Assembly (NCBI GenBank): GCA_023439305.1
Contig: JAEXOO010000032.1
Span: forward strand, 186,001-250,000
From: Pseudomonadota bacterium
GTDB lineage: Bacteria > Pseudomonadota > Gammaproteobacteria > Burkholderiales > Burkholderiaceae_B
Direction: 5' to 3'
DNA length: 64,000 nt
Under the pieces are notes generated by a model. That model was not told where the DNA came from and did no database searches. It saw only the letters and a program-made list of their open reading frames with translations. How positions within the stretch are numbered: position 1 is the first letter of the stretch; every line of letters begins with the position of its first letter. Of the stretch, positions 23,719 to 32,449 are shown in pieces. The translations under genes were made by a program, and so were the position numbers.

Positions 23719-24906
23719 ATGTCCGCTTATTCTCTCCGTAACTCCAAGCAATCCGCTTCCCGGGCGCTGCGCGCTCTGCGCTTGAGCGCTGCCGCCCTCA
23801 GTCTGGCCGCCGTGGCGGGCTGCTCCATGTTTTCGAGCACGGATCCCCGCTTTGAGCCCGCGCCCCTGACTGAATATGCTCCTGGTGTTTCTGCGGCTAT
23901 CGTTTGGAGTACTTCCATTGGCAGCGGCAGCGACTCCGGCTTTGCGCCGCAGGTCGTCGGCTCCGACGTATATGCTGCCGCCGTATCCGGCCAGGTCAGC
24001 AAGGTTGATCTGGACAGCGGTCGCGTCATGTGGACGGCCAATGCGGGCAAGAAGCTCACGGCGGGCGCGGGATCAGATGGCAACGTCACAGCCGTGGCTA
24101 CGCTGGACGGCAATGTTGTCGCCTTCGACGACACGGGCAAGGAGTTATGGCGCAGCCGCTCGAGCAGCGCGGTCAATGTGCCTCCGGCCGTGGGTGCGGG
24201 CGTAGTGGTGGTGCGCACCAGCGACTATCGCTTGCAGGCCTTTGACGCCAGCACGGGCGATATCCGCTGGAGCATTCAACGTCCCGGTCCGGCCCTGTCC
24301 CTCAAGACCAGCATGCAGATGCGTATTGTCGACGGTCTGTTGCTGGCCGGCATGCCCAATGGTCGTCTGATGGCGATCAATGCCGCCAACGGCGCCTTGG
24401 TCTGGGAAGGCAGTATTTCGGTGTCGCGCGGTGCAACTGATCTGGAGCGCATCAACGACGTGGTCGGCGCGCCTCAGGTGGTGGATCCCTTGCTGTGCGG
24501 CGCAACTTATCAAGGCCGTGTGGCGTGCTTCGATGTATCCCAGGGCGGCCGTCTGGTCTGGGATCGTGACTTCTCCGCCGGCACGGGCGTTGCCTCGGAT
24601 AATCACATGATTTATGCGGCCAATGGCCGCGACAAGCTGGAAGCCTTTGCCTTGACGGATGGCCAGACCATCTGGACGCAGGATGCTCTGCGCAATCGAG
24701 GTCTGGCTCCCCTGGCCGTGGTGCCCCAGGCGCTGGCCGCCGGGGACCGCGAAGGCTATGTGCATTTCCTGTCCCGCGTGGACGGCACCCTGCTTGGACG
24801 CGTCAGTGTCGGCGGCGGCGCCATTGTTTCGCCCCTGGTGGGGACGACGCGTGGCGTGCTGGTCCAGACTGGCAACGGTAATCTGGTTTTGGTTGGAATC
24901 AATTGA
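23719..24906 (+). CDS. bamB: Outer-membrane assembly lipoprotein BamB
   Basis: A 395-residue beta-propeller lipoprotein of the BAM complex that inserts outer-membrane proteins. A lipoprotein signal peptide ends in AAVAGC, making Cys35 the lipidated residue. The rest contains repeated PQQ-like propeller blades (VDLDSGRVMWTANAGKKL, FDASTGDIRWSIQ, LTDGQTIW). Its TGA overlaps the TTG start of der by two bases, a conserved coupling. Confidence 0.95.
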   Translation: MSAYSLRNSKQSASRALRALRLSAAALSLAAVAGCSMFSSTDPRFEPAPLTEYAPGVSAAIVWSTSIGSGSDSGFAPQVVGSDVYAAAVSGQVSKVDLDSGRVMWTANAGKKLTAGAGSDGNVTAVATLDGNVVAFDDTGKELWRSRSSSAVNVPPAVGAGVVVVRTSDYRLQAFDASTGDIRWSIQRPGPALSLKTSMQMRIVDGLLLAGMPNGRLMAINAANGALVWEGSISVSRGATDLERINDVVGAPQVVDPLLCGATYQGRVACFDVSQGGRLVWDRDFSAGTGVASDNHMIYAANGRDKLEAFALTDGQTIWTQDALRNRGLAPLAVVPQALAAGDREGYVHFLSRVDGTLLGRVSVGGGAIVSPLVGTTRGVLVQTGNGNLVLVGIN

Positions 24907-26258
24907 AAAGCGTTTCCTTTAAGCCCGTCGTCGCTCTTGTCGGCCGGGCCAATGTGGGCAAGTCCACTCTGTTCAATCGCCTGACCCGTTCGCGGGCGGC
25001 GCTGGTGGCTAACTTTCCCGGCCTGACGCGCGATCGCCATTATGGCGAAGGGCGCGTGGGCAGTCGTCCCTATATCGTGGTGGATACCGGCGGCTTCGAG
25101 CCTGTCGCCAAAACGGGCATGCTGCTGGAGATGGCGCGCCAGACTCAGCAAGCCATTGCCGAGGCGGACGTGGTCGTGTTCCTGGTGGATGCGCGCGAAG
25201 GCGTCAATGCCCTGGACCTGGAAATTGCGCAGCTTTTGCGCAAGCTGGGCCAGAAGGTATTGCTGGCGGTCAACAAGGCCGAGGGCATGCGCCACAGCGC
25301 CGGCGGCGTGGAGTTTCACGAGCTGGGGCTGGGCGAACCCTACCTGATCTCGGCCTCGCACGGGGATGGTGTCGAAGAGCTGATCAACCTCGCTCTGGAA
25401 AAAGTGCCTGCGCCCGATGAGCAGGACGAAGACGAGGACGACGATTTCCAGCACCGCATCAAGCTGGCCATCGTGGGCCGCCCCAATGTGGGCAAGTCCA
25501 CGCTGATCAACACGCTGATGGGTGAGGAAAGGGTCATTGCCTTCGACCAGCCGGGCACTACCCGCGACGCCATCGAGATCGAGTTCGAGCGCAACGGCGT
25601 GCAGTACACCCTGATCGACACCGCCGGGCTGCGCAAGCGCGGCAAGGTGTTCGAGGCTGTGGAGAAATTCTCTGTCATCAAGACCCTGCAGGCCATCGAG
25701 GCCTGCAACGTGGTGCTCCTGATGATCGACGCCCACACTGAAATCTCTGATCAGGATGCCAGCATTGCCGGTTTCGTGGTCGAAACGGGGCGCGCCCTGG
25801 TGGTAGGCATCAACAAATGGGATGGCCTGGACGAATACCAGCGCGAATGGATCAAGCGCGAATTCGACCGCAAATTGCGCTTCCTGAGCTTTGCCAAGAT
25901 GCATACGCTGTCGGCCTTGAAGGGGCAGGGCATCAACCCTTTGCTCAAGTCGGTCAATGCGGCGCATGCGGCTGCTTTTGCCAAATTGTCCACGCCCAAG
26001 CTGACGCGCGTGCTGCAGGAAGCGGTGGAACAACAACAGCCACCGCGCAAAGGTATTTTCCGTCCCAAGATGCGGTATGCTCATCAGGGCGGCATGAATC
26101 CTCCTATCGTGGTCATTCACGGCAATGCCCTGGACGCCATTTCGGATTCCTATCGCCGCTATCTCGAGACGCGCTTTCGCGAAGCCTTCAGCCTGGAAGG
26201 CACGCCGCTGCGCATTGAATTCAAATCGTCTAAAAACCCTTACCTGAAGGAAGCGTGA
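24903..26258 (+). CDS. der: GTPase Der (EngA)
   Basis: A 451-residue ribosome-assembly GTPase with two tandem G domains: first P loop GRANVGKST near residues 14-22 and second GRPNVGKST near 192-200, separated by an acidic linker (DEQDEDEDDD). A C-terminal KH-like domain binds rRNA. The start is TTG at 24903, sharing bases with the bamB stop; this TTG gives the normal N terminus KSVSFKPVVALVG. No ATG exists before the first P loop. The stop shares its last base with the hisC ATG. Confidence 0.96.
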   Translation: MKSVSFKPVVALVGRANVGKSTLFNRLTRSRAALVANFPGLTRDRHYGEGRVGSRPYIVVDTGGFEPVAKTGMLLEMARQTQQAIAEADVVVFLVDAREGVNALDLEIAQLLRKLGQKVLLAVNKAEGMRHSAGGVEFHELGLGEPYLISASHGDGVEELINLALEKVPAPDEQDEDEDDDFQHRIKLAIVGRPNVGKSTLINTLMGEERVIAFDQPGTTRDAIEIEFERNGVQYTLIDTAGLRKRGKVFEAVEKFSVIKTLQAIEACNVVLLMIDAHTEISDQDASIAGFVVETGRALVVGINKWDGLDEYQREWIKREFDRKLRFLSFAKMHTLSALKGQGINPLLKSVNAAHAAAFAKLSTPKLTRVLQEAVEQQQPPRKGIFRPKMRYAHQGGMNPPIVVIHGNALDAISDSYRRYLETRFREAFSLEGTPLRIEFKSSKNPYLKEA

Positions 26259-27343
26259 TGAGCCGTTTGTGGAGCGACCATGTAGCAGAGCTGTCGCCTT
26301 ATGTGCCGGGAGAGCAGGTCAAGCTGGACAACCTCTTGAAACTGAACACAAACGAACATCCATTCGGTCCGTCGCCGAAAGTCCTGGAGGCCATCCGCCA
26401 GGCAGCGACGGACGATCTGCGTCTTTATCCTTCCTACAGCGCGCAGGAACTGCGCGAGGCTGTCGCCCAGGTGCACGGCGTGCAGCCGGCCAATGTCTTT
26501 CTGGGCAACGGCTCGGACGAGGTGTTGGCCCACGTGTTCAGCGCCCTGTTTCTGCGCGGCGTGCGTCCTGTGTTGCTGCCGGACATCACCTACAGTTTCT
26601 ACACCACCTATTGCTCCTACTTCGGCGTGCCTGCGGATATCGTTCCGCTGCGCGAAGATTTCACGCTGGATGTGGAAGATTATGTGCGTGAACGCCCGTT
26701 GAAGCCGGCCGGCATCATTTTCGCCAACCCCAACGCGCCCACGGGCATTCCCTTGGGGCTGGACAAGGTCGAGGCCATCCTGGCGGCCAATCCCGATACC
26801 TCGGTGGTGGTGGACGAGGCTTATGTGGATTTCGGCGGCGAGTCAGCCGACCGGCTGCTGGCACGCCACGACAATCTGGTCGTGATCCAGACCATGTCCA
26901 AGTCGCGTTCCCTGGCCGGCCTGCGCGTGGGCTATGCCCTTGCCAGCGCCGAAGTCGTGCACGCTCTGGAGCGGGTCAAGGACAGCTTCAACTCGTACCC
27001 CCTGGATACCCTGGCTCAGGTCGGCGCGCTGGCCTCGCTGCGCGATTCCGATTTTTTCAAGCGCCAGTGCCAGGCCGTGATCGACGCGCGAGAGCAATTG
27101 CGCGGCGAACTTGAGCAAATGGGCTTTCAGGTGCTGCCTTCCAAGGCCAACTTCCTGATGGCCACCCACCCTGGATATCCGGCATCCGGCATACAGCAGG
27201 CGCTGCGTGAACAGGGCATACTGGTCAGGCATTTCCGCCAACCGCGTATCGAGCAGTATCTGCGCATTACGGTTGGATCGCCTGAACAGTGTTCGCGCTT
27301 GTGTGCCAGCTTGCGTCAAATTCTGGAGCAGGGCGTAAAATAA
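26258..27343 (+). CDS. hisC: Histidinol-phosphate aminotransferase
   Basis: A fold-type I PLP aminotransferase of 361 residues acting in histidine biosynthesis. The PLP lysine is in the block TMSKSRSLAGLRVGYA; the N-terminal KLNTNEHPFGPSPKV and NPNAPTGIPLG blocks are HisC signatures. The ATG at 26258 shares its A with the der stop; a GTG one codon earlier is possible but less likely. It lies outside any his operon, next to der and hfq. Confidence 0.93.
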   Translation: MSRLWSDHVAELSPYVPGEQVKLDNLLKLNTNEHPFGPSPKVLEAIRQAATDDLRLYPSYSAQELREAVAQVHGVQPANVFLGNGSDEVLAHVFSALFLRGVRPVLLPDITYSFYTTYCSYFGVPADIVPLREDFTLDVEDYVRERPLKPAGIIFANPNAPTGIPLGLDKVEAILAANPDTSVVVDEAYVDFGGESADRLLARHDNLVVIQTMSKSRSLAGLRVGYALASAEVVHALERVKDSFNSYPLDTLAQVGALASLRDSDFFKRQCQAVIDAREQLRGELEQMGFQVLPSKANFLMATHPGYPASGIQQALREQGILVRHFRQPRIEQYLRITVGSPEQCSRLCASLRQILEQGVK

Positions 27344-27455
27344 ATAGCTACCACAGCAAAATGTCCAGTGCAGCAGGTGCGGATTCAGGGAAAACCCGGT
27401 AAAGTATCAGCATCTGCTTCCTCTCTGGAATAACAACATAACTGGAGCCTCACCA

Positions 27456-27692
27456 ATGAGCAACAAAGGGCAAATTCTACAAGACCCGTTTTTGAACGCG
27501 CTGCGCAAGGAACATATCCCCGTTTCGATTTATCTGGTCAACGGCATCAAGCTGCAAGGCCAGATCGAATCTTTCGATCAGTACGTGGTGCTGCTTCGCA
27601 ATACGGTCACCCAAATGGTCTACAAGCACGCGATTTCCACCGTCGTTCCCGCCCGTCCCGTCACCTTGGCTGCGGATGATCAGGCTGAGTAA
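27456..27692 (+). CDS. hfq: RNA chaperone Hfq
   Basis: A 78-residue Sm-like RNA chaperone that pairs small RNAs with mRNAs. The Sm1 block (LQDPFLNALRKEHIPVSIYLVNGIKL is the family N-terminal region) and the Sm2 YKHAIST region are intact. The C-terminal tail is short, as is usual in this family of bacteria. The ATG has a GGAGC ribosome site. A terminator-like hairpin follows before hflX. Confidence 0.97.
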   Translation: MSNKGQILQDPFLNALRKEHIPVSIYLVNGIKLQGQIESFDQYVVLLRNTVTQMVYKHAISTVVPARPVTLAADDQAE

Positions 27693-27722
27693 ATCCGTCC
27701 CTCATCCTTCGCACCCTGAATT

Positions 27723-27760
27723 ACCCGTCTTGCGGTGTCCGCAGACGGGTCTTTCTTTCT
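27723..27760 (+). terminator. Terminator or attenuator between hfq and hflX
   Basis: ACCCGTCT and AGACGGGT pair, extended by GCGG/CCGC with one bulged T, closing on TGT; CTTTCTTTCT follows. It lies 10 nt before the hflX ATG and overlaps its ribosome site region, so read-through must supply hflX unless another promoter exists. Confidence 0.65.
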
Positions 27761-27770
27761 GGAGCGTCCC

Positions 27771-28859
27771 ATGAAAGCCCTTGTCATCAGCGTCGACATG
27801 GGGGAGCTGGACTTTCAGGCGCATTCCGAAGAATTCGTCATGCTAGCCGAAGGGGCTGGCGCCGATATCGTCGAGATGCTCATCGTGCGCCGCGCCAGAC
27901 CCGACCCCGCTTATTTCATTGGCACCGGGAAACTGGACGAAGCCGTGGCCCTGGCCAAGGCGGCCGGCGCCGAAGTCATCCTGTTCGACCAGCCCTTGAG
28001 CCCCGCGCAACAACGCAATCTGGAGCGCCAGTTCGAGCTTCGGGTGGTGGATCGGGTGGCCCTGATCCTGGATATCTTCGCATTACGGGCCCAAAGCCAC
28101 GAAGGCAAACTGCAGGTCGAGCTTGCTCAGCTTCAGCATCTGTCTTCGCGTCTGACCCGCATGTGGTCCCACCTGGAGCGTCAGCGCGGTGGCATCGGCA
28201 TGCGCGGACCCGGCGAATCCCAGCTGGAAATGGACCGCCGCATGATCGGAGCCAAGGTCCGTACCTTGCGCGAGCGGTTGGACAAGGTTCAGCGCCAGCG
28301 CAGTACGCAGCGGCGCGCCCGCTCTCGCGGCGACACGCTGTCGGTGTCGTTGGTGGGCTATACCAACGCGGGCAAGTCCACCTTGTTCAACGCCCTGACC
28401 CGCGCGCAAGCCTATGCGGCGGACCAACTGTTTGCCACCCTGGACACGACGACACGGCGCGTCTGGATCGAGGGGGCAGGGCAGGTGGTCATCTCCGATA
28501 CCGTCGGTTTCATCCGCGACCTTCCTCCCACCCTGATTGCGGCGTTCCGCGCCACACTGGAAGAAACGGTACATGCCGATCTGTTGCTACACGTGGTGGA
28601 TGCGGCCAGCCCGCAGCGCGACGAACAGATTTCGGAAGTTCACAAGGTTCTGGAAGATATCGGCGCCCATGAAATCCCCCGCATCCTGGTCTATAACAAA
28701 ATCGATCAGGCCGGCTATGAGCCGCGGGTAGAGCGGGATGAACATGGTACTATTGCCCGAGTCTTTGTTAGCGCTCTCGAGCGCATCGGATTGGATGGAT
28801 TGCGTACGGCAATCGTCGAATCAGGTCACTTCGCGGAAAACAATGCGTCTGAACAATAA
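27771..28859 (+). CDS. hflX: GTPase HflX
   Basis: A 362-residue ribosome-splitting GTPase. The N-terminal HflX domain (EGAGADIVEMLIVRRARPDP, GTGKLDEAVALAKAAGAEV) is followed by a coiled helix with RGGIGMRGPGESQLEMDRR and a G domain with P loop VGYTNAGKST near residue 200. The ATG at 27771 has a GGAGCG ribosome site. The 3' end overlaps hflK by 17 nt in another frame. Confidence 0.96.
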   Translation: MKALVISVDMGELDFQAHSEEFVMLAEGAGADIVEMLIVRRARPDPAYFIGTGKLDEAVALAKAAGAEVILFDQPLSPAQQRNLERQFELRVVDRVALILDIFALRAQSHEGKLQVELAQLQHLSSRLTRMWSHLERQRGGIGMRGPGESQLEMDRRMIGAKVRTLRERLDKVQRQRSTQRRARSRGDTLSVSLVGYTNAGKSTLFNALTRAQAYAADQLFATLDTTTRRVWIEGAGQVVISDTVGFIRDLPPTLIAAFRATLEETVHADLLLHVVDAASPQRDEQISEVHKVLEDIGAHEIPRILVYNKIDQAGYEPRVERDEHGTIARVFVSALERIGLDGLRTAIVESGHFAENNASEQ

Positions 28860-30147
28860 AATATTCAATCTCAATGATCCCGGTTGGGGACGAGACAACG
28901 GCAAGAATGGTTCCGAGCCGCCCCGTCGCCCCGAGAAACAAGATGGCCCGCCTGATCTCGACGAGGTATGGCGCGATTTCAACAACCGCCTGGGTTCCAT
29001 GTTTGGCCGCAAGGGACGCCGATCGCCTCCGGGCGGCGGCATGCCTCCCGGCGCCGGCGGCCCTTCTTTGCCCAAGGGCTCGCCCAAGCTGCTGGTCATC
29101 GGCGGCGTGGTGGTGGTCGGGCTGTGGCTGGCCAGCGGCTTCACCATTGTCCAGGAAGGCCAGGTCGCCGTGGTGACGCGTTTTGGCGAATACACCAAAA
29201 CCCTGAATCCCGGCCTGCAGTGGCGCTGGCCCAATCCCATCGAAGATCACCAGACGGTGAATATCTCGCAGTTGCGCACCTTCGAGGTCGGTTATCGAGG
29301 TAATGCGCGCAACAAGGTGCTGCCTGAATCCCTGATGCTGACCACAGACGAAAATATCGTCGATATGCAGTACGTGGTGCAGTATCGCCTGTTGCCCAAC
29401 GGTGCGCCGGACTATCTGTTCAACACCAACAATCCCGACGAATCCGTGCGCCAGGCCGCCGAGACCGCCATGCGCGAAGTCGTCGGCAAGCAGCCCATGG
29501 ATTCGGTGCTGTATTCAGGTCGAACCCAGATTGCGGCCGACGTGCAGCAATTGGCCCAGTCCATTCTGGACCGCTACCGCACCGGCATTCAGATCAGCAC
29601 GGTGGCCATCCAGAACGTGCAGCCGCCCGAGCAGGTTCAGGCCGCCTTCGACGACGCCGTCAAGGCCGGTCAGGACCGAGAGCGCCAGATCAACGAAGGC
29701 CAGGCCTACGCCAACAAGGTTCTGCCTGAAACGGCCGGCCAGGTGGCGCGCATGTTGCAGGAATCCGAGGGTTACAAGGCCCGCGTGGTGGGCGATGCCA
29801 AGGGCGATACGTCCCGCTTTGCCAGCGTGGAAGCGCAGTATGCCAAGGCGCCCGGCGTCACGCGTGATCGTTTGTACCTGTCCACGGTACAGGAAATCCT
29901 GGAGCGTACCAGCAAGGTATTGGTGGATACCCGCAGCGACAACAACATGATCTACCTGCCTTTGGATAAGATCGTGCGTCAGGTGGGCAGCCAGCCCGGC
30001 ATGGAGCCATCGGCTCCCGTCGCGGCTGCCGCTTCCCAGAGCCAGCCAGCGCGTCCGTCGCCGGCGGCGCCAGCCAAGGCGCCGGCAGCGAATATCGACA
30101 CCTCGCTGGGCTCGCTGGTCAGCCCTTATTCCCCATACGCACGCTAG
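28843..30147 (+). CDS. hflK: FtsH protease modulator HflK
   Basis: A 434-residue prohibitin-family membrane protein that with HflC forms a cage around FtsH. An N-terminal glycine/proline-rich segment precedes one membrane helix near residues 84-104 (LLVIGGVVVVGLWLASGFTI), then the SPFH/band-7 domain (EGQVAVVTRFGEYTKTLNPG) and a coiled coil. The C-terminal tail is Ala/Pro-rich. The ATG at 28843 overlaps hflX by 17 nt. Confidence 0.95.
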   Translation: MRLNNKIFNLNDPGWGRDNGKNGSEPPRRPEKQDGPPDLDEVWRDFNNRLGSMFGRKGRRSPPGGGMPPGAGGPSLPKGSPKLLVIGGVVVVGLWLASGFTIVQEGQVAVVTRFGEYTKTLNPGLQWRWPNPIEDHQTVNISQLRTFEVGYRGNARNKVLPESLMLTTDENIVDMQYVVQYRLLPNGAPDYLFNTNNPDESVRQAAETAMREVVGKQPMDSVLYSGRTQIAADVQQLAQSILDRYRTGIQISTVAIQNVQPPEQVQAAFDDAVKAGQDRERQINEGQAYANKVLPETAGQVARMLQESEGYKARVVGDAKGDTSRFASVEAQYAKAPGVTRDRLYLSTVQEILERTSKVLVDTRSDNNMIYLPLDKIVRQVGSQPGMEPSAPVAAAASQSQPARPSPAAPAKAPAANIDTSLGSLVSPYSPYAR

Positions 30148-30153
30148 GAGAGC

Positions 30154-31044
30154 ATGATGCAACGTTTATTTCCTGCTCTGGTGGCCCTGGCGGTGATCAT
30201 CGGTCTGCTGCTGTCGTCGGTGTTCATCGTGCGCGAGCGCGATGCAGCCCTGGTCTTCGCCCTGGGTGAAGTACGCGGCACCATCACCAGCCCCGGGCTG
30301 TATTTCAAGCTGCCGCCGCCGTTCGAGAACGTGGTGTTCCTGGACAAGCGCCTGCAGACCATCGAAACCAAGGACCCGGAACGTATCCAGACCGCCGAAA
30401 AGAAGAACCTGCTGATCGACTCCTACGTCAAATGGCGTATTTCCGATCCACGCCAGTTCTACGTGACCTTCGGCTCTACGGATCGTGGTGCGGTCGAACG
30501 CCTGCAGGCCCAGATCCGCGATGCGCTCAACGCCGCGGTCAACGTGCGCACGGTCAAGGAAGTGGTATCCACCGAGCGTGATGCGATCATGCGCGAAGTG
30601 TTGGCCTCGGTCGAAGCCCGCGCCCGTCCGCTGGGCGTGGAAGTGGTGGACGTGCGCTTGCGCCGCATTGACTTCGCTCCGGAAATTTCCGAATCCGTGT
30701 ACCGTCGCATGGAAGCCGAGCGTACCCAGGAAGCGAATCGTCTGCGCGCCACCGGTGCCGCCGAAAGCGAGCGCATCCGGGCCGAAGCTGAGCGTCAGCG
30801 CGAAGAACTGCTGGCCGACGCCTATGCCCAGGCACAGGCCATCCGCGGCGAAGGGGACGGTCAGGCTGCATCCATCTATGCGGACACCTACGGCAAGAAC
30901 CCCGAGTTCTATCGCTTCTACCGCAGTCTGGAAGCGTATCGCAGCGCCTTCAGCAAGCAGACCGACACGCTGGTCATCAGTCCCGATTCGGACTTCTTCA
31001 AGTACTGGAGCAATCCGAACGACGCTGCCCCCGCGGGCCGCTGA
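30154..31044 (+). CDS. hflC: FtsH protease modulator HflC
   Basis: A 296-residue partner of HflK with an N-terminal membrane helix (LFPALVALAVIIGLLLSSVF) and an SPFH domain (VRERDAALVFALGEVRGTI), then a charged coiled coil rich in Arg/Glu/Ala. It starts 6 nt after hflK with an AGGAGAG ribosome site. The small yjeT (DUF2065) gene that often follows hflC is absent: 173 non-coding nt with two hairpins follow instead. Confidence 0.95.
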   Translation: MMQRLFPALVALAVIIGLLLSSVFIVRERDAALVFALGEVRGTITSPGLYFKLPPPFENVVFLDKRLQTIETKDPERIQTAEKKNLLIDSYVKWRISDPRQFYVTFGSTDRGAVERLQAQIRDALNAAVNVRTVKEVVSTERDAIMREVLASVEARARPLGVEVVDVRLRRIDFAPEISESVYRRMEAERTQEANRLRATGAAESERIRAEAERQREELLADAYAQAQAIRGEGDGQAASIYADTYGKNPEFYRFYRSLEAYRSAFSKQTDTLVISPDSDFFKYWSNPNDAAPAGR

Positions 31045-31063
31045 TCCTCGCCAAGGTCAACTC

Positions 31064-31093
31064 AGGGCCGCCGGGTGTTCCCCCGGCGGCCCT
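31064..31093 (+). terminator. Terminator after hflC
   Basis: AGGGCCGCCGGG (31064-31075) pairs perfectly with CCCGGCGGCCCT (31082-31093); the tail GATCGTTTA is only modestly T-rich. Ends the hfq-hflXKC unit. Confidence 0.7.
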
Positions 31094-31100
31094 GATCGTT

Positions 31101-31173
31101 TATACTACCGTGTAAGTTACTAACACCACTTCGCAGGCGACTTGGGCGGCTTACAAGCCCCAAGTCGCTTTTT
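31101..31173 (+). promoter_or_regulatory. hisZ leader: -10 box followed by an intrinsic-terminator hairpin
   Basis: TATACT at 31101-31106 is a likely -10. About 25 nt into the predicted transcript a hairpin forms: GCGACTTGG (31137-31145) with CCAAGTCGC (31160-31168), an inner GGCT/AGCC pair around TACA, then five T. It lies 45 nt before the hisZ ATG, so it would end most transcripts unless bypassed. TGTAAG at 31111-31116 is complementary to the CTTACA in the hairpin apex (31150-31155), an arrangement that could compete with the terminator. Either an attenuator or a short terminated RNA. Confidence 0.5.
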
Positions 31174-31217
31174 GTTTGGCTGGAACTTTTGTCGATTAAG
31201 TAGTTCGAGGCACTTGT

Positions 31218-32375
31218 ATGTCCAATTGGTTGTTGCCAGAGAGCCTGGCCGATATCTTGCCCGCCGAGGCGCGCCGCATCGAAGAACTGCGCCGCCATCT
31301 GCTGGACTTGTATCGCACGTATGGGTTCGAGCTGGTCGCCCCTCCGCTGGTGGAGTACCTGGAATCGCTGCAGGCCGTGTCGGGCACGGACCTGAATCTG
31401 CGCACCAGCAAAGTCGTGGATCAGATTTCGGGACGCACCATGGGTGTGCGCGCCGATATGACGCCGCAGGTAGCGCGCATCGACGCCCACTTGCTCAACC
31501 GTGAAGGCGTAACCCGCCTGTGCTATTGCGGCTCGGTGCTGCATGCCCGGCCTGCCGGTCTGCTGTCCGATCGTGAACTGCTGCAGATCGGCGCCGAAGT
31601 GTTCGGCCACGCGGGCGTGGAGTCCGACCTGGAAGTCATCCAGCTGGCGCTGGCCAGCGTGGGCCGGGCAGGGGTGCATCACCCGCGCCTGGACTTGAAC
31701 TATCCTGGCCTGGGGCGCTTTCTGATCGAACGCGATCCTGTACTCAAAAGCCGTGTGGCGGAAGTCTGCGACCTGCTCAATGCCAAGGATGTATCCGGCA
31801 TTCGCGCCCTGGGCCGCGAGTCCGGCTGCCTGCCCGAGACCACGCGCTATCTGTTGGCCTTGACTTCACTCTATGGCGATGCCGGCGTGCTGGAGCGTGC
31901 GCGCACGCTGCTGCCGGATGCCCCTGAAGTGCGCGAAGCGCTGGGCAGCCTGCGCACCCTGATCGACGCCTTGCCGGGCCACGACATCACGGTGGACCTG
32001 GCAGACATCGGCAGCGGCTATGCCTACCATTCCGGCCTGGTCTTTTCCGTTTATGCGGAAGGCTGGCACGACGCGCTGGTGCGCGGCGGGCGTTTTGACG
32101 GCATAGGCCGTCTGTATGGGCGGGCTCGTCCCGCCACGGGTTTCAGTCTGGACCTGCGCAAACTGTCCGCCGGCTTGCCGCCGGCTCAGGCCGCGCGCGC
32201 AGTCCGGGCGCCATGGGGTAATCAGCCCGACCTGATTGAGGCGCTCAAGCGCTTGCGCCAGAGCGGCGAAATTGTCGTCCAGATGCTGCCCGGACAGGAG
32301 CCCAGCCTGGATGAATTCGTGATCGACCGCGAGCTTGTCTTGCTGGACGGTCAATGGCAGCTTAGGGCGCTGTAA
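31218..32375 (+). CDS. hisZ: ATP phosphoribosyltransferase regulatory subunit HisZ
   Basis: A 385-residue paralogue of HisRS that does not charge tRNA but forms the allosteric part of short-form HisG in histidine synthesis. It starts NWLLPESLADILPAEARRIEELR and has the HisZ blocks GRTMGVRADMTPQVARIDAH and HAGVESDLEVIQL. It lacks the HisRS C-terminal anticodon domain. Usual neighbour of purA. The ATG at 31218 follows the hairpin leader; hisG is not in the window. Confidence 0.95.
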   Translation: MSNWLLPESLADILPAEARRIEELRRHLLDLYRTYGFELVAPPLVEYLESLQAVSGTDLNLRTSKVVDQISGRTMGVRADMTPQVARIDAHLLNREGVTRLCYCGSVLHARPAGLLSDRELLQIGAEVFGHAGVESDLEVIQLALASVGRAGVHHPRLDLNYPGLGRFLIERDPVLKSRVAEVCDLLNAKDVSGIRALGRESGCLPETTRYLLALTSLYGDAGVLERARTLLPDAPEVREALGSLRTLIDALPGHDITVDLADIGSGYAYHSGLVFSVYAEGWHDALVRGGRFDGIGRLYGRARPATGFSLDLRKLSAGLPPAQAARAVRAPWGNQPDLIEALKRLRQSGEIVVQMLPGQEPSLDEFVIDRELVLLDGQWQLRAL

Positions 32376-32411
32376 GCCGGGCGGCTTGCTGCGCAGGTGA
32401 TTGTTCTCGGT

Positions 32412-32433
32412 CCGGCACCGTGCCGGCCTCTTT
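32412..32433 (+). other. Small hairpin with T-rich tail between hisZ and purA
   Basis: CCGGCA and TGCCGG pair around CCG (32412-32426), followed by CCTCTTTTA. Only 17 nt separate it from the purA ATG. It may be a weak terminator or a leader structure; the stem is short. Confidence 0.35.
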
Positions 32434-32449
32434 TATTCTGATACTAGAC

